NCBI GenBank assembly: GCA_944320745.1
Contig: CALUIN010000008.1
Location: 1-53,738 of the forward strand
Direction: 5' to 3'
From: an uncultured Alloprevotella sp.
GTDB taxonomy: Bacteria > Bacteroidota > Bacteroidia > Bacteroidales > Bacteroidaceae
DNA length: 53,738 bases
Positions within the stretch are counted from its first letter, which is position 1, and each line of letters starts with the position of its first letter. The notes beneath the pieces are model-generated. The model ran no database searches and had not been told where the DNA came from. It saw nothing but the letters and a program-made list of their open reading frames with translations. The translations under genes were made by a program, and so were the position numbers. Below are positions 43,724-51,510 of the stretch, piece after piece.

Positions 43724-44413
43724 ATGGTCAAATTTGTAGAAAACGAATTAATATCCATCAAGAAGGAAATCCACGACATGTGGACCCTCGTCTATGAGCA
43801 ACTGGACAACGCCTACAAGTCTCTGCTCGGGCCGGACGTGGCCCTGGCCGAGCTCGTGGCTGCACGCGAGAAGCGCGTCAACGCCTTCGAGCTGAAGATA
43901 GACAGCGACATCGAGGACTTCATCGCCCTCTACAACCCCGTCGCCGTAGACCTTCGCTTCGCCCTGGCCATGCTCAAGATCAACAACAACCTGGAGCGCA
44001 TCGGCGACTATGCCGACAGCATTGCCCGCTTCGTTATCCGCACGGAGTTCAAGCCCGAGGACCGCGAGCTCTTCGAGCAGCTCAAGCTGAGCCAGATGTA
44101 CGAGACCGCCCTCGCCATGCTCAAGACCACGTTTGAGTCCCTCGAGCAGCAGGACATTGCCCAGGCTAAGTCCGTCTTCGAATTTGACGAGACGCTCGAC
44201 AGCATCAACGACCAGGCCATCAGCGTACTCGTGGACTACGCCACCCGTCATCCCGAGTCCGTCCGTCTCTGCATCGAGCTGGCCGGCGTGTTCCGCAAGC
44301 TGGAGCGCACGGGCGACCACATCAACAACCTGGCCGAGGAGACCATATTCTATATCGACGCCGAGGTGCTGAAGCACCGCCGCACGGCAGCGCCCGCCCA
44401 GCCCGAGGCCTGA
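43724..44413 (+). CDS. phoU: Phosphate signaling complex protein PhoU
   Basis: A 229-residue all-helical protein with two PhoU three-helix repeats. The metal-site motifs appear twice: DLRFALAMLKINNNLERIGD and VFRKLERTGDHINNLAEE (both with the E/D-x-x-x-D pattern). PhoU links the Pst transporter to the PhoR/PhoB sensor system and limits phosphate uptake. It ends the pst operon and is followed by a strong terminator. No PhoR/PhoB pair is seen in the window. Confidence 0.95.
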   Translation: MVKFVENELISIKKEIHDMWTLVYEQLDNAYKSLLGPDVALAELVAAREKRVNAFELKIDSDIEDFIALYNPVAVDLRFALAMLKINNNLERIGDYADSIARFVIRTEFKPEDRELFEQLKLSQMYETALAMLKTTFESLEQQDIAQAKSVFEFDETLDSINDQAISVLVDYATRHPESVRLCIELAGVFRKLERTGDHINNLAEETIFYIDAEVLKHRRTAAPAQPEA

Positions 44414-44457
44414 CCCCTTGCCGCGCGGCCGTGCCCCCTTCCGGGGGCGGCGGCCTG

Positions 44458-44507
44458 AAGCGGACCGGTAGGAAGGATACATGCCTTCCAGCCGGTCCGC
44501 TTTTTTC
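44458..44507 (+). terminator. Intrinsic terminator of the pst operon
   Basis: A long stem: AGCGGACCGG pairs with CCGGTCCGCT, and the inner GGAAGG pairs with CCTTCC. It is followed by TTTTTT. A smaller G+C hairpin precedes it at 44433-44448. Confidence 0.88.
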
Positions 44508-44533
44508 TTATCCTGCCGCCGGTCGATCCGCCG

Positions 44534-44617
44534 CGCCGCATAGCCCCCGTTTTTCCTCGACTAAGCCCCGTAAAAACTCGCCTAAGGCCTGTGCCGCCTC
44601 GCCTAAGCCCCGTCGGC
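44534..44617. repeat. 21-bp palindromic array J (4 units)
   Basis: Units start at 44534, 44555, 44576 and 44597. The best are ACTCGCCTAAGGCCTGT and CCTCGCCTAAGCCCCGT; the first is degenerate. The array lies in the 373-base gap between phoU and the prenyltransferase gene, between the terminator and the next promoter; nothing else is seen there. Confidence 0.85.
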
Positions 44618-44687
44618 CGGCCGCAGAGCGCGGGTCGCGGAGCGCGGGGCCCGTCGGCAGCCGGCCGGGCATTTAGTCGGCGCAACC

Positions 44688-44719
44688 TTTGCCGGGGTCA
44701 GGATTTTTTGCGAATTTTG
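44688..44719 (+). promoter_or_regulatory. Promoter of the second prenyltransferase gene
   Basis: TTTG (44688-44691), 20 bases, then GAATTTTG (44712-44719), one base off the -7 consensus. Confidence 0.6.
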
Positions 44720-44786
44720 CTGGCCGTTTCCGCACGGCCCGTTCCGGCGGCAGCGCATGGACAGAAATCCCAAACACCTTGTAAGC

Positions 44787-45680
44787 ATGAAGAAGCATTC
44801 CTGTAAAGAGTGGCTAATGGCCGTGCGGCCATGGTCCTTTCCCGCGTCGGCCGTACCGGTCATGGCGACGCTGGCCTACCTGCAGTGGGCCCGCGGCGGT
44901 GTGGACTGGATCGGCGGCGTATGGGCGCTGGTCAACATCGTCCTGTTTCACGCCGCAGGAAACACCTGGAGCGACTATTTCGACTTTCGGCGCGGCGTCG
45001 ACGCGGCGGACACAGCGGGCGTGACCACGCTCACGGGCGGAATGTTCCGCCCGCAGGAGATCCGCCGCCTCTCGCTCGTGCTGCTGGCCCTTGCCGTCGC
45101 GGCCGGGCTGGGGCTGCTGGTCCGCACGGGCTTGCCGCTGCTGGCGTTCGGCGTGGCCGGCGCCGCGCTTTCGCTGGGCTACCCGTGGATGAAATACCAC
45201 GCCATGGGCGATCTGGACATCTTTCTGACCTACGCCCTGCTCCCCACGCTTGGCACCTCGTTCGTGGCGCTCGGCGCCGTGGACTGGAGCGTGCTCTGGC
45301 TGGCCGTGCCCATCGGGCTGATAACGGTGGCCATACTCCACTCGAACAACACGCGCGACATGCGCACCGACGCGCGCGTACATATCCGCACGCTGGCCAT
45401 GCAGCTGGGCGGGCGCACCTCGGTCGTGGTCTACTGCCTGGAGATCCTTGTACCCTTCGTCTGGCTCGCAGCCTGCGTCGCCGCAGGCCGCATGCCCTGG
45501 TGGGTGCTCGTGGCCTGCGGGGCTCTGATGCCGGCCTCGGCCGCGGTGCGACAGGCCGTCCGCTATTTCCGCCTCGGACAGGCCGCACTCGTCGGCCTGG
45601 ACGAGTTCACGGCCCGGCTGCAGCTGCTCTTTGGCCTGCTCCTCACGTTGTCGTTCCTTCTGGCCGTCTGGACGGCATGA
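44787..45680 (+). CDS. UbiA-family prenyltransferase (second MenA-like copy)
   Basis: A 297-residue integral membrane prenyltransferase. The start MKKHSCKEWLMAVRPWSFPA has the R-P-W-S-F-P pattern of one of the two UbiA groups common in Bacteroidales. The first aspartate-rich motif is NTWSDYFDFRRGVDAAD; the second is HSNNTRDMRTDARVHIRT. It lacks the D-R-L-G-P block of the first copy, so its acceptor may differ, or it may duplicate the MenA step. The ATG at 44787 is preferred over one at 44757, because it opens the conserved segment. It overlaps the CPBP gene by four bases (ATGA). Confidence 0.85.
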   Translation: MKKHSCKEWLMAVRPWSFPASAVPVMATLAYLQWARGGVDWIGGVWALVNIVLFHAAGNTWSDYFDFRRGVDAADTAGVTTLTGGMFRPQEIRRLSLVLLALAVAAGLGLLVRTGLPLLAFGVAGAALSLGYPWMKYHAMGDLDIFLTYALLPTLGTSFVALGAVDWSVLWLAVPIGLITVAILHSNNTRDMRTDARVHIRTLAMQLGGRTSVVVYCLEILVPFVWLAACVAAGRMPWWVLVACGALMPASAAVRQAVRYFRLGQAALVGLDEFTARLQLLFGLLLTLSFLLAVWTA

Positions 45681-46291
45681 GGCGGCTGCTCTTTGCCCTG
45701 GTTCTGGCGGCCGCGCTTTGGACGCTGATGTTTTCGCCGCTGACGGCCCCGCACGTGGACTTCTGGTGGACCATGACGGGGTCGGCGCTGCTGCTCTCCG
45801 TCCTGGCCAGCCTGTTCCGTCCCGGATGGTGGCGCGGCCTGCGCTGGACGCCCGCGCAGATCGTCGCAGGGGCGGGCGTGGCCATCGCCTTGTGGGCCGT
45901 CTTCTGGACCGGCGACAAGGTGGCCGCCTGGCTTTTCGACTTCGCCCGGCCCCAGGTGGCCGCCATCTACGGCATGAAGGACGGCGCGCCGGCCTGGCGG
46001 CTCACGCTGCAGCTCCTCTTGCTCATCGGGCCGGCCGAGGAAATCTTCTGGCGCGGCTACGTGCAGCGCACCCTGTCCGACCGCTGGGGCGCGGACCGCG
46101 GCTATCTCGCGGCCACGCTCCTCTACGCCGCAGTCCACGTCGGGGCGCTCAACTTCATGCTCTTCATGGCCGCCCTGGTCTGCGGCATCGTGTGGGGCGG
46201 GCTCTACCGCTTCTTTCCCCGCTGGTTCCCGGCCATCATCCTTTCCCACGCCTTGTGGGACGTTGCCGTATTCGTCTGGTTCCCGGTATAA
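45677..46291 (+). CDS. CPBP family intramembrane metalloprotease
   Basis: A 204-residue membrane protein of the CAAX protease/bacteriocin-processing (CPBP, Abi) family. The EExxxR motif is GPAEEIFWRGYVQ near residue 125. The second motif is AAVHVGALNFML (conserved His) and the third is LSHALWDVAVF. These residues form a glutamate/histidine active site within the membrane. Five or six membrane helices are predicted. The substrate is unknown. The start overlaps the stop of the prenyltransferase gene (ATGA), so the two are translationally coupled; this suggests processing of a prenylated or membrane substrate, but only as inference. Confidence 0.87.
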   Translation: MRRLLFALVLAAALWTLMFSPLTAPHVDFWWTMTGSALLLSVLASLFRPGWWRGLRWTPAQIVAGAGVAIALWAVFWTGDKVAAWLFDFARPQVAAIYGMKDGAPAWRLTLQLLLLIGPAEEIFWRGYVQRTLSDRWGADRGYLAATLLYAAVHVGALNFMLFMAALVCGIVWGGLYRFFPRWFPAIILSHALWDVAVFVWFPV

Positions 46292-46334
46292 CCCGGCGCG
46301 TGGGGGCTGCTTCGCGCCGCGCGGTAGCTTTGTA

Positions 46335-46372
46335 CCGGTCGTCCCCGCAGGCGGGGCGGCCGGTTTTCGTTT
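46335..46372 (+). terminator. Hairpin terminator after the CPBP gene
   Basis: CCGGTCGTCCCCGC pairs with GCGGGGCGGCCGG (one bulge), followed by TTTTCGTTTG. Just before it, at 46325-46332, TAGCTTTG matches the -7 box. If that box were active, its transcript would begin at the hairpin. Confidence 0.6.
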
Positions 46373-46521
46373 GTAGGGCGGCGCGGCAGGGGACCGGGCG
46401 CCGTCCGTCCTCGCCTTTTCCTTGCGTCCCGGGCGAAAAACCGGAGAAGGGAAGGGCCAGATTCGGGATGAAATGACTAACTTGCGGGCGCTGGGCCGAT
46501 ACTCTCCGGTCCGAAGAAAAG

Positions 46522-48039
46522 ATGAGGACGAAGCCTATAATCTGGTACTTGATTTTTTGCACTATGGTGAGTATGACGAATTGCACTTCAGCCCGCGACG
46601 GGGTGAGGAAGAGGCTGCCGGCCGTGGCGGGCAGCTTCTACCCGGCCGATTCGGCCGAGTTGAGGGAAACGGTGGACGGCTACCTGGCGGCAGCGCGCAC
46701 GGCGCCGGTTGCGGCGCGGGCCGTCATCGCGCCCCATGCCGGCTACGTGTTCTCGGGGCCGGTGGCGGCAGAGGCTTTTGCGGCCCTTGATCCTGCGGTG
46801 CGCTACGAGCGCGTCTTTCTGCTGGGCCCCAGCCACTGTGCCGCGTTCGACGGCGTCTCTGTGGACACCGAGTACAGCCATTACCTGACGCCACTGGGCA
46901 GTGTCGGGGTGGACCGCGCTACGGGCCGCGCCTTGCAGGAGGCCGACAGCGTATTCCGCTACTATCCCGCCGCCCACGAGGGCGAGCATTGCCTCGAGGT
47001 GGAGCTGCCCTTCCTGCAGGCGCGGCTGGAGGAGCTTCCGCCCGTCGTACCGCTCATCGTCGGGACGCAGGACTGGGCGAAGCTGGAACGCGCGGCTGCG
47101 GCGCTGCAACCCTATTTCACGCCAGGAAACCTGTTTGTCGTGAGCAGCGACTTCTCGCACTATCCCGCCTACGCCGATGCGGTGCGCGCCGATGCCGCCA
47201 CGGCCGAAGCCCTCGAGACGGGCTCGGCGGAGGCCTTCCTGGACACGTTGGCGGACAACGCGGCGCGGCGCGTGCCCCACTTGCTGACCGGCGCCTGCGG
47301 GCAGGCGCCGATCGTGCTCCTGTTGCTCATGGCCGAGCGTGCCGGTGGCTTGGAAGTGCGCCATTTGGCCTACGCCAATTCCGGCGATTCGCCCTATGGC
47401 GACCGCGGCCGCGTGGTGGGCTATCACGCCTTCGCGCTCGTGCCCCGCGGGGAGCGGACGGCTGCGCCGGCGGAGCAGGAGCTGGCCCTCAGCGCGGCGG
47501 AGAAGCGCACCCTGCTCGCGCTGGCCCGGCGCAGCATCGGCGCCGCCCTGACCGGCCGGGCGGACGACGGCCTCGGCGCGGCGGAGCTGACGCCCGGCCT
47601 GAAAGCTCCGTGCGGCGCGTTCGTCACGCTCACGTCCGGCGGCCGTCTGCGCGGCTGCGTCGGCAACCTGGCAGGGCATAGGCCCCTTTACCGCACGGTG
47701 GCCGCCATGGCCCGCGCGGCAGCCTTCGAGGACCCGCGCTTCCGGCCGCTGACGGCGGACGAACTGCCGCGCGTGCGCATCGAGATTTCCGTGCTTTCGC
47801 CCCTGAGGCGCATCCGTTCGGCGGACGAGTTCCGTCTGGGCCGCCACGGCATCTTCATGGTCAAGGGCAGGCATCAGGGCACGTTCCTCCCGCAGGTGGC
47901 GGAGGAGACCGGCTGGACGAAGGAGGAGTTTCTGGGCCACTGCGCGCGGGACAAGGCCGGGATAGGCTGGGACGGATGGCGCGAGGCGGACTTGTACGTT
48001 TACGAAGCGGAGGTCTTTCATGAGCCGGATGCGGACTGA
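46522..48039 (+). CDS. AmmeMemoRadiSam protein B/A fusion (Memo-AMMECR1)
   Basis: A 505-residue fusion. Residues ~29-300 are a Memo-type domain (RLPAVAGSFYPADSAELRE; VIAPHAGYVFSG; LGPSHCAAFDG), related to class III extradiol dioxygenases. Residues ~325-500 are an AMMECR1 domain (APCGAFVTLTSGGRLRGCVG). The N-terminus MRTKPIIWYLIFCTMVSMTN, then Cys21, looks like a signal or lipoprotein peptide, although the lipobox (MTNC) is not ideal. The three-part system (A, B and radical SAM enzyme) is conserved in many bacteria and archaea with unknown product. Here A and B are joined, and the radical SAM gene overlaps by 20 bases. Confidence 0.88.
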   Translation: MRTKPIIWYLIFCTMVSMTNCTSARDGVRKRLPAVAGSFYPADSAELRETVDGYLAAARTAPVAARAVIAPHAGYVFSGPVAAEAFAALDPAVRYERVFLLGPSHCAAFDGVSVDTEYSHYLTPLGSVGVDRATGRALQEADSVFRYYPAAHEGEHCLEVELPFLQARLEELPPVVPLIVGTQDWAKLERAAAALQPYFTPGNLFVVSSDFSHYPAYADAVRADAATAEALETGSAEAFLDTLADNAARRVPHLLTGACGQAPIVLLLLMAERAGGLEVRHLAYANSGDSPYGDRGRVVGYHAFALVPRGERTAAPAEQELALSAAEKRTLLALARRSIGAALTGRADDGLGAAELTPGLKAPCGAFVTLTSGGRLRGCVGNLAGHRPLYRTVAAMARAAAFEDPRFRPLTADELPRVRIEISVLSPLRRIRSADEFRLGRHGIFMVKGRHQGTFLPQVAEETGWTKEEFLGHCARDKAGIGWDGWREADLYVYEAEVFHEPDAD

Positions 48040-49048
48040 GCTGCCGCCGCACGAGGCGGACTACTGGCAGCCGCTGCCCGGCGGACGGGTGGCGTGCGGA
48101 CTGTGTCCCCATGCCTGCCGGCTGGACGAGGGGCAGCGCGGTCTCTGCCGCAGCCGCGTGAACCGCGGCGGCCGACTTTGGGCCGACAGCTACGGGAAAG
48201 TGTGCGCCCTGCAGGCCGACCCGGTCGAGAAGAAGCCCCTCTACCACTTCCATCCCGGCGCGCGCTGCTTCTCGCTCGCGGCGGCCGGCTGCAACCTCGC
48301 GTGCCGCAACTGCCAGAACTGGACGCTCTCACAGGCCGCGCCCGACGAGGTGGACTTCCTCCCCCTGCAGCCTGCCGACGTGGCCCGCCTGGCCGTGGAG
48401 AACGGGTGCCCGCTCGTAGCTTATACCTACACGGAGCCTTTGACGTACTTTGAATATACCCGCGACTGCGCCCGTGCCTGCCGCTCCGCGGGCCTGCGCA
48501 ACGTGCTCGTCACCGCGGGCTATGTCAACGAGGAGCCGCTGGCCGGGCTTCTGCCCTGCATCGACGCGGCCAACGTGGACCTGAAGTCCTTCTCCGACGC
48601 CACGTACCGTGCCGTCAGCCGCGCCCGGCTTTTCCCGGTGCTCCGCACGCTGGAGCAGATGCGCGACGCCGGGATCTGGGTGGAGGTGACCCGTCTGCTG
48701 ATTCCCGGCATGAACGACGATGAGGCCTCCGTCAGGGAGATGTGCCGCTGGCTGGCGGCGCACGGCTATGCCGACCGGCCGCTCCACTTCAGCCGCTTTT
48801 TTCCGCAGTATCGCCTCAACGACCGGCAGCCTACGCCCCTTGACACGCTGCTCCGGACGCGCGACGTAGCGCACGAGTGCGGTCTGCGCTACGTCTACCT
48901 GGGCAACGTGCGGCTGGAGGGTGCGGCGGACACCGTCTGCCCCTCCTGCGGCGTGGTTCTGGTGCGCCGCGAGGGCTACCGCGTCGCGGCCGGCGGCTTC
49001 CGCGGCACGTGTCCGCACTGCGGCGCCGCGGTGCCCGGCTGCTTCTGA
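48020..49048 (+). CDS. AmmeMemoRadiSam system radical SAM enzyme
   Basis: A 342-residue radical SAM protein related to the PflA-like group. The cluster-binding motif is C91-N-L-A-C95-R-N-C98 in AAGCNLACRNCQNW. The N-terminus has extra cysteines (ACGLCPHACRLDEGQRGLC) that could hold a second Fe-S cluster or zinc. YTYTEPLTYFEYTRDCA and NVDLKSFSDATYR are typical of this family. The C-terminal ~40 residues form a zinc-ribbon-like segment (CPSCG, then CPHCG). The start overlaps the Memo-AMMECR1 gene, so the two are co-translated. The reaction is unknown. Confidence 0.92.
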   Translation: MSRMRTELPPHEADYWQPLPGGRVACGLCPHACRLDEGQRGLCRSRVNRGGRLWADSYGKVCALQADPVEKKPLYHFHPGARCFSLAAAGCNLACRNCQNWTLSQAAPDEVDFLPLQPADVARLAVENGCPLVAYTYTEPLTYFEYTRDCARACRSAGLRNVLVTAGYVNEEPLAGLLPCIDAANVDLKSFSDATYRAVSRARLFPVLRTLEQMRDAGIWVEVTRLLIPGMNDDEASVREMCRWLAAHGYADRPLHFSRFFPQYRLNDRQPTPLDTLLRTRDVAHECGLRYVYLGNVRLEGAADTVCPSCGVVLVRREGYRVAAGGFRGTCPHCGAAVPGCF

Positions 49049-49103
49049 GCGTTCCCGCCGGCTCCGGTCAGGCCACGCAGGGCCAACGCCGGTGCGGGCG
49101 CGG

Positions 49104-49208
49104 ACGGGCACTATCCCCGTTTTTTCTGGCCCTATCCCCGTAAATTCTGGCCTTAGCCCCGTTTTTCCTGGCCTTAGCCCCGTTATCTCCGGGCCTATGC
49201 GCATCGGC
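49104..49208. repeat. 21-bp palindromic array K (5 units)
   Basis: Units start at 49104, 49125, 49146, 49167 and 49188. Cores alternate CTATC and CTTAG (ACGGGCACTATCCCCGT, TCTGGCCTTAGCCCCGT). Spacers are T-rich (TTTT). The array lies in the 261-base gap between the radical SAM gene and the AraC gene. Confidence 0.88.
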
Positions 49209-49280
49209 AGGCGGGCGGACGGGGCGAGTCCGCGGACGAAACTTCGGGCCGCGCGCGGCGGGCGTGTGGCAGGAAATGCG

Positions 49281-49288
49281 TAATTTCG
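49281..49288 (+). promoter_or_regulatory. -7-like box of the araC-type gene
   Basis: TAATTTCG is one base off TAnnTTTG. It places the transcript start near 49295, so the ATG at 49310, rather than the GTG at 49292, is likely the start codon. Confidence 0.4.
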
Positions 49289-49309
49289 CAGGTGGAAAAC
49301 TTCTTGCAT

Positions 49310-50131
49310 ATGAAAGAAACCCACGAGGGCGAATCGGGGCCCCTGAAGCTCATATTCAACTACCAGAACGTGTTCTACAGCTTCTTCTACGACGACGAGA
49401 GCGGCTGCGTGCACCGTTCGCGCGAGTATGCCGTGAACTACGTCTATTCCGGCGAGATGATCCTCGACAACGGGCAGGAGCAGATACACGCAGGCAAGGG
49501 CGAGTGTGTGTTTATCCCCCGCGACCATCACATTACGATGTATAAGCGCACGTACAGGGGCGAGCGCTACTGCGGCGTATTCCTGATGTTCACGCGCGAC
49601 TTCCTGCGCGAGATGTTCACACGGATGGGGGCATCCGCAATGCCAGCCGGCGAGGAGCGGCTTAAGCCCGAGGTGGTGAAACTGCCGCAGACGGCCGAGC
49701 TCACCAGTCTCTTTGCCTCGATGACGCCTTTCTTCGACCCGTCGGTGAAGCTGCAGGAGGGCCTGCTGGCCCTGCTCCACGTGGACCGCCGCTTCGCCTC
49801 CCTGCTCTTCGACTTCAGCGAACCCTGGAAGATTGACATCCTGGACTTTATGAGCAAGAACTACATGTACGAGTTCTCGCAGGAGGAATTGGCGCACTAC
49901 ACGGGGCGCAGCCTGGCCACGTTCAAGCGCGACTTCAAGAAGGTCAGCGACCTTACGCCCGAAAAGTGGCTCATACGCAAGCGGCTCGAGGTGGCCTACG
50001 ACCTGATGCGCGAGGGCGGGCGCAGGGTGGCGGACGTCTATGCGCGGGTGGGCTTCAAGAACAAGTCGCACTTCTCGGCTGCGTTCAAACGGCTCTACGG
50101 CTTTCCGCCGTCGGCTGCCGCTTTGCCGTAG
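49310..50131 (+). CDS. AraC family transcriptional regulator
   Basis: A 273-residue regulator. The N-terminal cupin-like sensor domain runs to about residue 160 (REYAVNYVYSGEMILDNGQE; GECVFIPRDHHITMYKRTY). The C-terminal AraC DNA-binding domain has two helix-turn-helix units: FSQEELAHYTGRSLATFKRD and VADVYARVGFKNKSHFSAAF. The ATG at 49310 is chosen over the GTG at 49292 because of the promoter. Two operators with AraC-type direct repeats stand before the next genes (50133-50169 and 51511-51547), so this protein is the probable activator of the alcohol dehydrogenase gene and of the hydrolase/aldo-keto reductase operon. In E. coli the AraC protein YqhC controls yqhD and dkgA in the same way; the effector here, perhaps an aldehyde, is unknown. 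Confidence 0.9.
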   Translation: MKETHEGESGPLKLIFNYQNVFYSFFYDDESGCVHRSREYAVNYVYSGEMILDNGQEQIHAGKGECVFIPRDHHITMYKRTYRGERYCGVFLMFTRDFLREMFTRMGASAMPAGEERLKPEVVKLPQTAELTSLFASMTPFFDPSVKLQEGLLALLHVDRRFASLLFDFSEPWKIDILDFMSKNYMYEFSQEELAHYTGRSLATFKRDFKKVSDLTPEKWLIRKRLEVAYDLMREGGRRVADVYARVGFKNKSHFSAAFKRLYGFPPSAAALP

Positions 50132-50132
50132 G

Positions 50133-50169
50133 TGGACCGCAAGGCAAAGCATTTTGAGCCTCACGGCAA
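50133..50169 (+). promoter_or_regulatory. Candidate AraC operator upstream of the alcohol dehydrogenase gene
   Basis: Two direct 15-bp repeats with a 22-bp period: TGGACCGCAAGGCAA (50133-50147) and TGAGCCTCACGGCAA (50155-50169), 11 of 15 identical. The second ends 22 bases before the -7 box, covering the -33 position, as expected for an activator that replaces the -33 element. The same layout occurs at 51511-51547. Confidence 0.75.
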
Positions 50170-50191
50170 TCGCGGCCGGCGGATTAAGCAC

Positions 50192-50199
50192 TACCTTTG
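50192..50199 (+). promoter_or_regulatory. -7 box of the alcohol dehydrogenase gene
   Basis: TACCTTTG is an exact -7 box with no TTTG -33 box; the operator's second repeat stands in that place. Confidence 0.65.
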
Positions 50200-50254
50200 C
50201 CGGTGAAAACGTCCGGTCTGCGAATGACCGGGAATTTTTACACAGGAGGTAGAT

Positions 50255-51433
50255 ATGATGAACATGGATTTCACCCTTTTCACCCCAACCAAGCTGCTCT
50301 TCGGTAGGGGTAAGTTGAACGAACTGGCCAGCCAGAAGCTGCCGGGCAAGAAAGCGTTGCTGCTGATCTCGAGCGGCAAGTCGGTGCGCGTGAACGGCAC
50401 GCTGGACCGCGTGACCGCCCAGCTCGCGACGGCCGGCGTGGCCTACGAGGTGTGCGCCAACATCCACGAGAACCCCTCGAAGGAGGTGGTGATGGAGGCC
50501 GCGGCCTGCGCCCGCGCCAACGGCTGCGACTTCATCCTGGCCCTGGGCGGCGGCGCCGTGCTCGACTCGGCCGTGGCCGTGTCCGCCATGGCGACCAATC
50601 CCGGCGACTTGTGGGACTATGTGGTCGGCGGCACAGGCAAGGCGCAGCCCTTGCGCGAAGCCGGACTCCCCATCGTGACGATAGCCACCACCTCGGGCAC
50701 GGGCTCGGAGATTAACTGCTGGGGCGTCATCTCCAACCACGCCACGCACGAGAAGATAGGTTTCGGCAACCCGGCCCTGAACCCGGTGCTGGCCATCGTG
50801 GATCCGGAGCTAATGCGTACGGTTCCCGCGAAATACACGGCTTACCAGGGCTTCGACGCCCTGTTCCACAACACGGAGGTCATGATCAGCCGCTCGGTGA
50901 ACGTATTGAGCGAGCCGATTGCCCTGTCGGCCATCGGGCTCATCGCCAGGTATCTGCCCCGCGCGGTAAAGGACGGCAACGACCTTGAGGCCCGCGAGGC
51001 CGTGGCCTACGGCAGTACCATAGCCGGCCTTACCATGCAGCTGACCAGTACTACGGCCGAGCACTCCATGGAGCACGCCATGAGCGCCTATCACTACGAC
51101 CTGCCCCACGGCGCCGGTCTGATCATGATTTCCAACGCCTTCTACCGCTTCTTCGTGGAGAAGCACGCCTGCGACGCCCAGTTCGTCAAGATGGCGCGCG
51201 CCATGGGCGTGGCGGAGGCAAGCAGGCCGGAGGACTTCCTCACGGCGCTGGCCGGACTGCAAAAGGCCTGCGGCGTGGACAATCTGAAGATGAGCGACTA
51301 CGGCATACGCCGCGAGGAGTGCGACACATTGGCGCGCAATGCCCGCGAGACCATGGGCGGCCTCTTCGAGGCCAACCCGTGCGAGATGACGCATGCGGAC
51401 TGCGTGGCCATATTCGAGGAGGCTTATCGCTAA
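50255..51433 (+). CDS. Iron-containing alcohol dehydrogenase (YqhD/BDH-like)
   Basis: A 392-residue group III alcohol dehydrogenase, likely NADPH-dependent, that reduces aldehydes. DFTLFTPTKLLFGRGKLNEL is the typical N-terminus. The nucleotide site is ILALGGGAVLDSAVA (GGGxxLD). TTSGTGSEIN follows. Metal ligands by family position are Asp201 and His205 (GFDALFHNTE), His274 and His285 (EHAMSAYHYDLPHG). An AGGAGG Shine-Dalgarno sequence lies 5 bases before the ATG at 50255, unusual in this window; an alternative Met follows one codon later. The gene lies between its putative AraC regulator and the hydrolase/aldo-keto reductase operon with the same operator. Confidence 0.92.
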   Translation: MMNMDFTLFTPTKLLFGRGKLNELASQKLPGKKALLLISSGKSVRVNGTLDRVTAQLATAGVAYEVCANIHENPSKEVVMEAAACARANGCDFILALGGGAVLDSAVAVSAMATNPGDLWDYVVGGTGKAQPLREAGLPIVTIATTSGTGSEINCWGVISNHATHEKIGFGNPALNPVLAIVDPELMRTVPAKYTAYQGFDALFHNTEVMISRSVNVLSEPIALSAIGLIARYLPRAVKDGNDLEAREAVAYGSTIAGLTMQLTSTTAEHSMEHAMSAYHYDLPHGAGLIMISNAFYRFFVEKHACDAQFVKMARAMGVAEASRPEDFLTALAGLQKACGVDNLKMSDYGIRREECDTLARNARETMGGLFEANPCEMTHADCVAIFEEAYR

Positions 51434-51454
51434 ACCCTCCGCCGCGCGAAACAG

Positions 51455-51490
51455 GCCCCGGCCCGCCGAAAGGCGGCCGGGGCTTTCTTG
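51455..51490 (+). terminator. Intrinsic terminator after the alcohol dehydrogenase gene
   Basis: A stem of 11 bp with one bulged base, closed by a GAAA tetraloop (51468-51471), followed by TTTCTTGTTT. It isolates the alcohol dehydrogenase gene from the next promoter. Confidence 0.8.
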
Positions 51491-51510
51491 TTTATGGCCG
51501 CGAAGTTTCG

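Noticed and set aside
44810-45676. An upstream extension of the CPBP frame into the prenyltransferase gene
   Set aside because: The extended part is Arg/Gly-rich shadow sequence; the ATGA overlap at 45677 gives a natural start.
48329-50749. An 806-residue open frame on the minus strand
   Set aside because: It runs opposite three well-supported genes and across array K. Its heptad-like part is the translated 21-bp repeat.
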